DNA of 5,361 bases from an uncultured Bacilli bacterium (GTDB lineage: Bacteria; Bacillota_I; Bacilli_A; RF39; UBA660): assembly GCA_947628495.1 (NCBI GenBank), contig CANRAC010000070.1, forward strand, positions 1 to 5,361, in the 5' to 3' direction. The position numbers and the translations under genes were made by a program. Below the pieces are notes generated by a model. That model was given only the letters and a program-made list of their open reading frames with translations. It searched no databases and was not told where the DNA came from. This document shows positions 1 through 5,361 of the stretch, piece after piece. The stretch's first letter is position 1; each line of letters begins with the position of its first letter.

Positions 1-142
1 AAATTGGTGGACAAGTCACTCCTGGAAATTGATTTTCACAACAAGGATTTGCTCCCATACCCATATTCATAGCACTGTAATCTCCTGTTGCAGCATAATC
101 CATTTGTTCACTTTTATCCATACAACGCTTATTTAATAACAT
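1..142 (-). CDS. Probable CotD-like spore coat protein, N-terminal part (runs off left edge)
   Basis: Only the first 47 codons are in the window; the rest lies beyond position 1. The ATG at 142-140 is chosen because an in-frame TAG lies four codons upstream and an AAAGGA Shine-Dalgarno sequence sits 12 nt before it, a slightly long spacing. The visible peptide is short on hydrophobic segments and has no signal peptide. It is rich in Met (MNMGMG near residues 25-30) and Cys (a CC pair near residues 34-35), and reaches a TCPPI motif just before the edge. Small Cys-rich proteins in which a variable N-terminus leads into a CPPI/CPP motif are typical of the CotD family of inner spore coat proteins, which are made late in the mother cell. 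This assignment is inference from composition and a short motif, because the family's diagnostic core would lie outside the window. The sigma-K-like promoter just upstream agrees with it. Another small Cys-rich protein remains possible. Confidence 0.5.
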   Translation of the reverse strand, partial: MLLNKRCMDKSEQMDYAATGDYSAMNMGMGANPCCENQFPGVTCPPI

Positions 143-146
143 TAAA

Positions 147-169
147 ATACACTATCCTTTCTAGTGTAT
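147..169. repeat. Perfect 8-bp inverted repeat with the ribosome binding site in its loop
   Basis: ATACACTA (147-154) and TAGTGTAT (162-169) are perfect inverted repeats separated by 7 nt. On the minus strand the loop reads GAAAGGA, which is the Shine-Dalgarno sequence of the coat-like gene. The right arm overlaps the candidate -10 element. It could be an operator, an mRNA hairpin in a transcript started upstream, or chance. If transcription starts near 160 the RNA could not form the full stem, which favours a DNA-level role or none. Confidence 0.4.
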
Positions 170-194
170 CTTATGAATATTTTGAATATCCTGT
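167..194 (-). promoter_or_regulatory. Candidate sigma-K-type (mother-cell sporulation) promoter
   Basis: On the minus strand ACA (194-192) is followed after 16 nt by CATAAGATA (175-167). This fits the sigma-K pattern of an AC-containing -35 and a CATAnnnTA -10. Transcription would start near 160, giving a leader of about 20 nt that includes the AAAGGA ribosome site before the ATG at 142. The site lies in the short gap after fhs and points into the coat-like gene. The match is good, but such short motifs arise by chance in AT-rich DNA. Confidence 0.4.
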
Positions 195-208
195 ATAGGC
201 AAAACGAG

Positions 209-1804
209 TTAAAATAAACCTTTTATAACATCATCAGTTATATCCATGTTCAAATAATTGGCTTTTTGAGCTAAACCCGGCATACGCAGGATACTTCCCA
301 TACTAACCACAATAAATCCCGCGCCATTGGCTACTTCTATATCGCTAATTGTCATAATATGATTTTTAGGATATCCTAATAAATCTTTATTATCGCTAAT
401 TGAATACTGAGTTTTGGCAATACAGATAGGTAGATTTGGAAAACTTTGAGCTATTAAAGCAAATTTATCTTTAATATTATCGGAAATAACTACATCTTTA
501 GCAGCTAAATAATTAGTACATACTTTTTTTATTTTGGTAAATAGATCATCTTCAAGATCATATGGTAAAGTAATGTCCTTAACTTCTTTAGAAGCTAAAT
601 CAACTATTTTAGAGGCTACATCAAAACAGCCTTCTCCCCCTTTACTAAAGGCTTGACTAATAGCGAATGCTACTTTAAGTTTTTGGCATCTTTCTTTTAA
701 TAAAGCTATTTCCTCTTTAGTATCGGTAGTAAATTCATTTAAAACCACGATAATATTTTCACTAAATTTTTGCATATTTTGGACATGGTAATCTAAATTA
801 GTCAGTCCCTCACTTAAATTGTCATGACCATTATATTTTAAGCCTTTAATAGTTGTATTAATGACAACTACTTGGGGATTTAAATTAAAGGTACGTTTAA
901 TTAAATCAAAATATTTAAACCCGCCCATGTCACTGCCGAAACCTGCTTCACACACGACATAATCCGCTAAAGATAAAGCTAAATTAGTAGAAATAATAGA
1001 ATTAGTTCCGTGGGCAATATTAGCAAAAGGGCCGCCATGAACAACAGCTAAATTATTTTCTAAAGTTTGAACTAAATTAGGTTTTAGAGCATCTTTAAGT
1101 AAGATAGCTAAAGCCCCTACACAATCTAAATCTTTAGCAAACACTTTTTTATTATCTTTCGTAAAACCAATAAATATTTCCCCTAAGCGTTTTTTCAAAT
1201 CTTCCATATTTTGTGATAAACATAAAATAGCCATTATTTCGGAAGCAGTTGATATATTAAAAGATTCTTCTCGATTAGCAAGTTTAATATTTCTTAAAGC
1301 GCGGTCATTAATATCTAAGCATCTTTTAAAAGCAATTTTCTGTTCATCTAAATTTAATTTATTGCCCCAATATAAGTGATTATCAATAATCGAAGCCAAT
1401 AAATTATTACAGGCTGTAACAGCATGAATATCCCCTGTAAAATGCAAATTAATGTCATCCATAGGTGCTACTTGAGCATAGCCCCCGCCACAAGCTCCTC
1501 CTTTAATGCCAAAGACAGGACCTAAAGAGGGTTCTCTTAAAGCGACAATACTTTTTTGGCCTAATTGATTTAAAGCATCATTAATGCCAATAGCTAAAGT
1601 TGTTTTTCCTTCTCCACTTGGTGTTGGTGAAGTAGATGTAACCAATATTAATTTTCCTTTCTTATTATTGGCAATCTTAGTATAATCAATTTTCGCTTTA
1701 TACTTCCCGTATTCTTCAATTAAATCTTCCGAAATATTATATTTTTTAATTAATTCTTTAATTGGTTTTAAATTGGTCTGCCTAGCTATTTCATAATCAT
1801 TCAT
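209..1804 (-). CDS. fhs: Formate--tetrahydrofolate ligase
   Basis: This cytoplasmic enzyme joins formate to tetrahydrofolate using ATP, giving 10-formyl-THF for purine, formyl-Met and one-carbon metabolism. At 531 residues it is somewhat shorter than the usual 555-560. The family ATP loop PTPSGEGKTT is at residues 60-69, REPSLGP at 90-96, and the first family signature GIKGGACGGGY at 99-109, with Cys where Ala is usual. HFTGDIHA follows at 121-128, HGGPFANIAHG at 256-266, and the C-terminal CIAKTQYS, GAGFIV and MPGL blocks are present. The second signature (usually VATVRALKxHGG) is degraded to INTTIKGLKYNG near 315-326. FSKGGEG (386-392) has Phe where WAKGGEGG has the folate-stacking Trp. The start ATG has GAGGAG 8 nt upstream. 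ffh lies 47 bp upstream with no terminator visible between them, so the two are probably co-transcribed. The family assignment is secure; activity with these substitutions is inferred. Confidence 0.96.
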   Translation of the reverse strand: MNDYEIARQTNLKPIKELIKKYNISEDLIEEYGKYKAKIDYTKIANNKKGKLILVTSTSPTPSGEGKTTLAIGINDALNQLGQKSIVALREPSLGPVFGIKGGACGGGYAQVAPMDDINLHFTGDIHAVTACNNLLASIIDNHLYWGNKLNLDEQKIAFKRCLDINDRALRNIKLANREESFNISTASEIMAILCLSQNMEDLKKRLGEIFIGFTKDNKKVFAKDLDCVGALAILLKDALKPNLVQTLENNLAVVHGGPFANIAHGTNSIISTNLALSLADYVVCEAGFGSDMGGFKYFDLIKRTFNLNPQVVVINTTIKGLKYNGHDNLSEGLTNLDYHVQNMQKFSENIIVVLNEFTTDTKEEIALLKERCQKLKVAFAISQAFSKGGEGCFDVASKIVDLASKEVKDITLPYDLEDDLFTKIKKVCTNYLAAKDVVISDNIKDKFALIAQSFPNLPICIAKTQYSISDNKDLLGYPKNHIMTISDIEVANGAGFIVVSMGSILRMPGLAQKANYLNMDITDDVIKGLF

Positions 1805-1851
1805 ACTATCAACTCCTCATTATCGTAGGATATTCTAAAACATATTGAAAT

Positions 1852-3159
1852 CTAAAATGGCATTTTAAAATTTCCACTACTCATTTGCTTCATCATTTGC
1901 TTCATTTGATCAAATTGTTTTAATAAACGATTTACTTCCTCCACAGAACGGCCGCTACCTTTGGCGATTCTTTGTTTACGAGTAGCTTTTAAGATTTCCG
2001 GATGGCGACGTTCTTCTTTCGTCATAGATAATACTATGGCCTCTACATGAGCCATATCTTTAGGATCTATATTAATATTGTTAAGACCCATTTTACGCGC
2101 ACCCGGTAGCATTTTAATAATATTTTCAAGAGGGCCTAGTTTTTTTATTTGTTTTAAATTAGCTAGAAAATCTTCTAAATCATATTTACCTTGACGCATT
2201 TTCTTGGCTTGCATTTTGGCTTCATCCTCGGATATTACGCCTTCAACCTTTTCGGCAATTGATAAGATATCTCCCATACCTAAAATACGCTCGGCCATGC
2301 GTACCGGCACAAATTCGGAAAGACCATCCATTTTTTCGGAATCACCAATAAATTTAATAGGAACATTAGTTAAATGTCTTACTGATAAAGCAACACCACC
2401 TTTGGTATCACCATCTAGTTTAGTTAAAATACAACCGGTTAAGGATAAAGCTTCATTAAAGCCCGTTATAACATTAATAGCATCTTGACCCATCATGGCA
2501 TCAATAACTAAAATAATCTCTTCAGGATGAGCAACTTCACAAATATTTTTAAGCTCCGCCATTAAAGCTTCATCAACATGTAAACGACCAGCTGTATCAA
2601 TAATAATATAATCAAAACCATTGTCTTTGGCATAAACTAAAGCATTTTGGACAATTTCAACCGGGTCTTTTTTACCTTCTGTGTAAACTTCAATATTAAG
2701 CTGTTTACCAATATCTTTTAATTGATCAATTGCCGCGGGACGATAAACATCACAAGCAACTAGTAAAGGTTTTTTATTATGTTTTTTTCTTAGCATATTA
2801 GCTAACTTACCACTAGTCGTTGTTTTTCCTGATCCTTGTAAACCTGCAAGCATTAAAATAGTTGGCTTTTTAGTTACCTCTAAAGGTACGGAGTCTTCCC
2901 CTAATAAGCTTACTAGCTCATCTTTGACAATTTTAATAAATAATTCCTCTGGTTTTAAGGACTTTGCTACTTCTTCCCCTAAAGCTTTTTCTTTAACTTT
3001 ATTGGTAAATTCTTTTACTACTTGATAGTTAACATCCGCTTCTAGTAAAGCCATCCGAATTTCACGCATGGCATCTGTTATATTTTGTTCTGTAATTTTA
3101 CCCATGCCCTTAATATTTTTTATAGCTTCACTTAATCTGTCACCCATATATTCAAACAT
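1852..3159 (-). CDS. ffh: Signal recognition particle GTPase Ffh (SRP54 homologue)
   Basis: Ffh binds the small SRP RNA and the signal sequence of nascent membrane or secreted proteins. It delivers the ribosome to FtsY at the membrane by paired GTP hydrolysis. The 435 residues are slightly shorter than the usual 445-450. Order: N helical bundle (about 1-95); G domain with P-loop GLQGSGKTT (106-114), DVYRPAA (137-143), DTAGR (188-192), TKLDGDTKGG (246-255) and a G5-region loop GDSEK (272-276) in place of the common G-x-GEK; then the Met-rich M domain (about 300-435). The M domain includes the RNA-binding segment RIAKGSGRSVEEVNRLL (397-413) and the terminal GNFKMPF. The ATG at 3159 is preferred because GGTGA lies 5 nt upstream, whereas the internal Met5 has no ribosome site. 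The helix-turn-helix gene ylxM, often upstream of ffh in Firmicutes, is absent here. A terminator upstream makes ffh the first gene of its unit. Confidence 0.97.
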   Translation of the reverse strand: MFEYMGDRLSEAIKNIKGMGKITEQNITDAMREIRMALLEADVNYQVVKEFTNKVKEKALGEEVAKSLKPEELFIKIVKDELVSLLGEDSVPLEVTKKPTILMLAGLQGSGKTTTSGKLANMLRKKHNKKPLLVACDVYRPAAIDQLKDIGKQLNIEVYTEGKKDPVEIVQNALVYAKDNGFDYIIIDTAGRLHVDEALMAELKNICEVAHPEEIILVIDAMMGQDAINVITGFNEALSLTGCILTKLDGDTKGGVALSVRHLTNVPIKFIGDSEKMDGLSEFVPVRMAERILGMGDILSIAEKVEGVISEDEAKMQAKKMRQGKYDLEDFLANLKQIKKLGPLENIIKMLPGARKMGLNNINIDPKDMAHVEAIVLSMTKEERRHPEILKATRKQRIAKGSGRSVEEVNRLLKQFDQMKQMMKQMSSGNFKMPF

Positions 3160-3176
3160 TTATATCACCAGTAATT

Positions 3177-3205
3177 ATTATATAATAAATAATATGCAAA
3201 AACAA
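3177..3205 (-). promoter_or_regulatory. Predicted vegetative promoter for ffh-fhs
   Basis: TTGTTT (3205-3200) and a perfect TATAAT (3182-3177) are separated by 17 nt on the minus strand, between the upstream terminator and ffh. The predicted start near 3170 leaves only about 10 nt before the ATG, with GGTGA right at the 5' end. The leader would therefore be unusually short, or an alternative -10 (TATTAT slightly upstream) is used. The AT-rich surroundings limit certainty. Confidence 0.5.
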
Positions 3206-3210
3206 ACGAA

Positions 3211-3244
3211 TAAAGAAAAAATGGAAGCACATAATCTTCCATTT
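3211..3244 (-). terminator. Intrinsic terminator after the small-gene pair
   Basis: A perfect 9-bp stem, AAATGGAAG/CTTCCATTT (3236-3244 paired with 3219-3227), closes an 8-nt loop. On the minus strand it is followed by TTTTTCTTTA. The first arm overlaps the stop codon of the 73-residue gene. The + side also has a T-rich run, so the hairpin could work in both directions, but no + strand gene approaches it. Confidence 0.85.
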
Positions 3245-3464
3245 ATTTTTTTCTTTGCCTTCTTAATACTGCTGGTTTTCCACCAGGTAATGGCGTGGAT
3301 AATATTTTATCACTTCTTTTTTGGAACTCTTCCGTAGTATAAATTTTTCCCATTGCCACTCTAACAGGCACATTTTGATATAATTGAGGATGTTTTCGGA
3401 TATTCTCTATAGTTTTTTTAGTGATATTTAGCTCTGGATATTCTTTTTCTAAAATATTGCTCAT
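3243..3464 (-). CDS. Small basic protein of unknown function (73 aa)
   Basis: I do not recognise this family. The protein is soluble-looking and Lys/Arg-rich, with no signal peptide or membrane segment. The first part (about 12-30) looks helical. A PVRVAMGKIYTTEEF stretch at about 33-47 leads into a second likely helix, then a Pro/Gly-rich turn (TPLPGGKP, 57-64) and a strongly basic tail AVLRRQRKK. Its ATG overlaps the TGA of the preceding gene as ATGA (3464-3461). It has its own AAGGAG 8 nt upstream, inside the end of that gene, so translation is probably coupled. The tail PAVLRRQR repeats the PAVLKRKR tail of the upstream partner in protein, though the codons differ. An intrinsic terminator begins at its stop codon. 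The reading is real on grounds of ribosome site, coupling and terminator; the function is unknown. The basic tail could bind nucleic acid, but that is speculation. Confidence 0.8.
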   Translation of the reverse strand: MSNILEKEYPELNITKKTIENIRKHPQLYQNVPVRVAMGKIYTTEEFQKRSDKILSTPLPGGKPAVLRRQRKK

Positions 3465-3799
3465 AAGGCCTTCTCCTTAATTCTTTTTCGTTTTAAAACA
3501 GCAGGGTCTTCTTCCTTTTTAGGATATAAAAAGGCATCATTTTTATTTTGAATTTTTGCAGCTAAAATATTTAGCTCTCTTGGCGTCAAACTGCCTTGAA
3601 TATTTACTAAATTAAATAGAATACTATTTTTTACCAAGTGCAAAGTTGCTTTAACTTTAAGTGTCCCTACTTCTAAAACAGCATAATTATTTACATCTGG
3701 GTCTTGAAATTGAGGATCCAATGACAATTGTTTTACTAATATACTGTCTGGTCCTAAATAAATAAAATCCTCAAATTCCACTATATCTTTACAATCCAT
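3461..3799 (-). CDS. Small protein of unknown function (112 aa), coupled to the next gene
   Basis: I do not recognise this family. The N-terminal 80 or so residues alternate hydrophobic and polar positions (IYLGPDSILVKQL, YAVLEVGTLKVKATLHLV, SILFNLVNI), suggesting a small beta-rich domain. SLTPRELNILAAKIQ (about 70-84) looks like a helix, and the tail from about 93 is charged and basic (KKEEDPAVLKRKR). There is no signal peptide, membrane segment or recognisable catalytic motif. The ATG is preceded by a doubled Shine-Dalgarno (AAGGAGAAGGAG) 7 nt away, and an extended -10 promoter lies just upstream, so it begins a two-gene unit. The ATGA overlap with the 73-residue gene and the shared C-terminal PAVL-x-R-x-R motif suggest the two products act together or meet a common partner. 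That is inference. It is not YlxM: no helix-turn-helix is seen although ffh lies downstream. Confidence 0.82.
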   Translation of the reverse strand: MDCKDIVEFEDFIYLGPDSILVKQLSLDPQFQDPDVNNYAVLEVGTLKVKATLHLVKNSILFNLVNIQGSLTPRELNILAAKIQNKNDAFLYPKKEEDPAVLKRKRIKEKAL

Positions 3800-3800
3800 A

Positions 3801-3820
3801 TTTGTTCTCCTTCTCCTTTA
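3801..3820 (-). promoter_or_regulatory. Doubled Shine-Dalgarno of the 112-aa gene
   Basis: The minus strand carries AAGGAG twice in tandem, with the second copy 7 nt before the ATG at 3799. The same AAGGAGAAGG decamer recurs before the 73-residue gene. This sets the start codons of both small genes and predicts efficient translation. Confidence 0.8.
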
Positions 3821-3833
3821 AAATATATCTGCT

Positions 3834-3861
3834 ATTATAACACATAAATTTTATTTCGCAA
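3834..3861 (-). promoter_or_regulatory. Extended -10 promoter for the small-gene pair
   Basis: TATAAT (3839-3834) is immediately preceded by TGT, giving the extended TGnTATAAT form. TTGCGA (3861-3856) lies 16 nt upstream and matches four of six -35 positions. The predicted start near 3827 gives a leader of about 28 nt that contains the strong doubled ribosome site. The -35 box starts three bases after the proS stop codon, and no terminator separates proS from it, so some read-through from proS is also possible. Confidence 0.7.
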
Positions 3862-3864
3862 AGA

Positions 3865-5142
3865 TTAATTTTTATTTAGAAAATATTGAATTATATCTTC
3901 TTTTAAAACTTTAGTAATTTGCCCATCTTTAGTATCTTCAACTTCATATTCGACATCATTAAATTTATTACCTAAAACAATCATCGTTGGCGTTCCTAAA
4001 ACGTAGACATCATTAATTCTATTACCAATGTTTAAATTTTCACGGTCATCAAGAATAGCTTTGACTCCACTAGCCATTAATTGTTGATATAAATCTTCGG
4101 CTTTTTCTTTATTTTGTTCATTATAAATAATTTGCACTTTATAATAAGCAATATTATATGGTAAAGAAAATCCTTTAACTTTTTCGTTTTTAAAAATAAT
4201 ATTATTTTCAATTAAACAAGCAATAATACGTCCTAAACCAATACCATAACATCCCATATAATAAGGCTTTTGTTTTCCATCTTCATCAATATAATATAAT
4301 TGCATACTCTCAGAATACTTAGTCCCTAATTGAAAATTGTTTCCTAGTTCAACCGCTGGATATTCTTTTAAATTATTAATATCGGCAATATTTAATTGTT
4401 TTAAATATTCTTCTTTATTTGCAAATTCTAGAACTTCTTTATTTAAACCAATATTTGTTTGCTCGTCATATAAAATGTTATCTTCACCCAATTTAGTAAT
4501 AGCTTGGAATTCTTCTGCAACACTTCCACCTATTACCCCATTATCACTTACAGTAGGAATAATTTTAATACCTAAACGAGCGAATATTTTTAAATAAACT
4601 TCATGCATTAACTCATAAGTTTTACGCATGTCTTCCGCTGTTTTATCAAAGGAATAAGCATCCATCATCACGAAAGTACGAGGACGAAACAAATAACCAC
4701 GAGCTCTTATTTCTTTACGAAATTTTTCTCCTATTTGATAATAAGTAGTTGGTAAATTTTTATAAGAAGGCAAACGATTAGCTCCAAATAAAGTGGCACA
4801 TTCTTCCGCCGTAGGAGCAAGACCATATTCTCCTAAATTATTATTTAAAGTAAACATAATGTCCCCATCTTTAGTATACATATCCCAACGCTTAGATTGA
4901 TCCCAAATTTTACGTGGTTGTAATTTAGGAAATTCCACTTGAATACAACCTGCTTTATCTAATTCATCAATAATAATATCTTCTACTACTCTTTCTAATT
5001 TAGTCCAGATATTACCATAACCATAAATCCCACTTTCAAACTGATAAAGTTCTCCTAACTTCATTAGAATATCTTGGCCCGCATAATTATCAGCCACATC
5101 ATTTAAGTTAATTTTCTTAATATTTAAACGACTTAATTTCAT
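3865..5142 (-). CDS. proS: Prolyl-tRNA synthetase, short form lacking the editing insertion
   Basis: This cytoplasmic class II synthetase charges tRNA-Pro with proline. It has the bacterial-type core: motif 1 region with GIYGYGNIW and ELDKAG (38-65); the TXE-type loop APTAEE (109-114); motif 2 FRKEIRARGYLFRPRTF (141-157) followed by MMDAYSFD; GGSVAEEF (205-212); FQLGTKYSESM (270-280); and motif 3 within MGCYGIGLGRIIA (296-308). The C-terminal anticodon-binding domain (about 330-425) has DDREN and GNRINDVYVLGTP. At 425 residues it is far below the usual 565-575. The roughly 180-residue editing insertion between motifs 2 and 3 is replaced by about 45 residues (221-265), as in other short bacterial forms, so Ala-tRNA-Pro may need a separate deacylase, none of which is visible here. 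The start ATG has GAAGGG 6 nt upstream. A T-box leader lies directly upstream. Trp is encoded by TGG. Confidence 0.95.
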   Translation of the reverse strand: MKLSRLNIKKINLNDVADNYAGQDILMKLGELYQFESGIYGYGNIWTKLERVVEDIIIDELDKAGCIQVEFPKLQPRKIWDQSKRWDMYTKDGDIMFTLNNNLGEYGLAPTAEECATLFGANRLPSYKNLPTTYYQIGEKFRKEIRARGYLFRPRTFVMMDAYSFDKTAEDMRKTYELMHEVYLKIFARLGIKIIPTVSDNGVIGGSVAEEFQAITKLGEDNILYDEQTNIGLNKEVLEFANKEEYLKQLNIADINNLKEYPAVELGNNFQLGTKYSESMQLYYIDEDGKQKPYYMGCYGIGLGRIIACLIENNIIFKNEKVKGFSLPYNIAYYKVQIIYNEQNKEKAEDLYQQLMASGVKAILDDRENLNIGNRINDVYVLGTPTMIVLGNKFNDVEYEVEDTKDGQITKVLKEDIIQYFLNKN

Positions 5143-5160
5143 TATTTTCCCTTCTTTCTA

Positions 5161-5201
5161 AAATAAAAACCACACTACTTGCAAGGAGCAAATAATGCGG
5201 T
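5161..5201 (-). terminator. T-box terminator hairpin (regulated)
   Basis: On the minus strand a 14-bp stem (5201-5188 with 5182-5169, including three G-U pairs) closes a TCCTT loop and is followed by TTTTTATTT. Its 5' arm takes ACCGC from the T-box. Its loop is the segment that pairs with AAGGA in the antiterminator, so the two structures exclude each other. The run of T ends about 20 nt before the proS start codon. Confidence 0.92.
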
Positions 5202-5352
5202 ACCATCCTTTTTTTCGCTTGATTTAAGATAACGGTTTTAACCGGTAGGTATTAACTACATTCCTAGGTAGGATTAATTAAAGGTTAACTTTAGGTTCTC
5301 ACTATTCCTAAATCACTTTATTTAAGAGCTTTAATTAACATGTCCTCATCAA
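5161..5352 (-). promoter_or_regulatory. T-box riboswitch leader controlling proS
   Basis: This leader senses uncharged tRNA, presumably tRNA-Pro, and lets transcription continue into proS when proline is short. Stem I begins with GATGAGGA (5350-5343) and has a 10-bp helix TTAATTAAAG/CTTTAATTAA (5338-5329 with 5283-5274). Its distal hairpin TTTAGG/CCTAAA (5312-5307 with 5295-5290) has a GTGAGAA loop and a preceding AGTGA, as is usual in the class. Stem III is CGGT-TAAA-ACCG followed by the typical TTAT (5244-5229). The T-box itself, AAGGATGGTACCGC (5210-5197), forms a classic antiterminator: AAGGA pairs with TCCTT (5187-5183), the 7-nt bulge is TGGTACC, and GCA pairs with TGC. The bulge TGGT would pair with a tRNA 3' end ACCA. 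The best specifier is the Pro codon CCT at 5272-5270, in the context AAT-CCT-A; CCT at 5284-5282 is the alternative. The promoter lies beyond the window. Confidence 0.92.
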
Positions 5353-5361
5353 CAATTTATA

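Noticed and set aside
147..169. Inverted repeat as an intrinsic terminator for fhs
   Set aside because: The stem is A/T-rich and is followed on the minus strand only by TTTTA that runs straight into an ATG. There is no real T-tract, and the loop holds a ribosome binding site.
1805..1851. Promoter or terminator between ffh and fhs
   Set aside because: I found no stem with a T-run, and no -10/-35 pair better than AT-rich background (a GATAAT lacks a matching -35).
3068..3337. Plus-strand open frame of 89 codons across the ffh start and terminator
   Set aside because: It overlaps the ffh N-terminus, the ffh promoter and the terminator hairpin, and its coding strand merely mirrors genes on the other strand. 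The same holds for the plus-strand frames at 2204-2488 and 4337-4597, which lie inside ffh and proS.
3461..3464. The two small genes as one gene split by a frameshift
   Set aside because: Each has its own strong Shine-Dalgarno and ATG, each ends with a similar basic tail, and the ATGA overlap is the usual form of translational coupling.
3461..5142. Mycoplasma genetic code (TGA as Trp)
   Set aside because: Trp codons in ProS are TGG, and TGA ends the 112-residue gene exactly at a coupled start, so the standard bacterial code fits.
5293..5295. CCT after GAGAA as the T-box specifier codon
   Set aside because: It looks like a GAA-codon context, but the triplet is part of the perfect TTTAGG/CCTAAA stem closing the distal loop of Stem I, so it is paired and in the wrong place for the specifier loop.

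Overview
The window is a compact, AT-rich stretch of bacterial chromosome with every recognisable gene on the minus strand, so transcription runs from the right edge (5361) to the left edge (1). Low GC content, strong Shine-Dalgarno sites (AAGGAG, GAGGAG), a T-box leader and a probable spore-coat gene point to a low-GC Firmicute. I infer a Bacilli/Erysipelotrichia-like, gut-type lineage. Tryptophan is encoded by TGG wherever I checked (ProS), and TGA is used as a stop at 3461-3463, so this is not the Mycoplasma genetic code. The Fhs and ProS proteins are nevertheless short and divergent.

Layout in transcription order. (1) 5161-5352 holds a T-box riboswitch leader ending in an overlapping antiterminator/terminator. 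It controls proS (5142-3865), a 425-residue prolyl-tRNA synthetase without the large editing insertion. (2) A 65-bp gap carries an extended -10 promoter driving two translationally coupled small genes of unknown function (112 and 73 residues; 3799-3461 and 3464-3243). Both end in the same PAVL-x-R-x-R basic tail. A clear intrinsic terminator follows at 3219-3244. (3) A short gap with a predicted promoter leads to ffh (3159-1852, signal recognition particle GTPase). Then, 47 bp on and with no visible terminator, comes fhs (1804-209, formate--tetrahydrofolate ligase), probably co-transcribed. (4) After fhs, a candidate sporulation (sigma-K-like) promoter precedes the first 47 codons of a small Cys/Met-rich protein that runs off the left edge and resembles CotD-type spore coat proteins.

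Most of the region is housekeeping: tRNA charging, membrane-protein targeting and one-carbon metabolism. The T-box would raise proS expression when uncharged tRNA-Pro accumulates. I do not see a large new system, mobile element, CRISPR array or RNA gene. The parts least explained by known families are the coupled pair of small genes and the sporulation-type control signals at the left edge.
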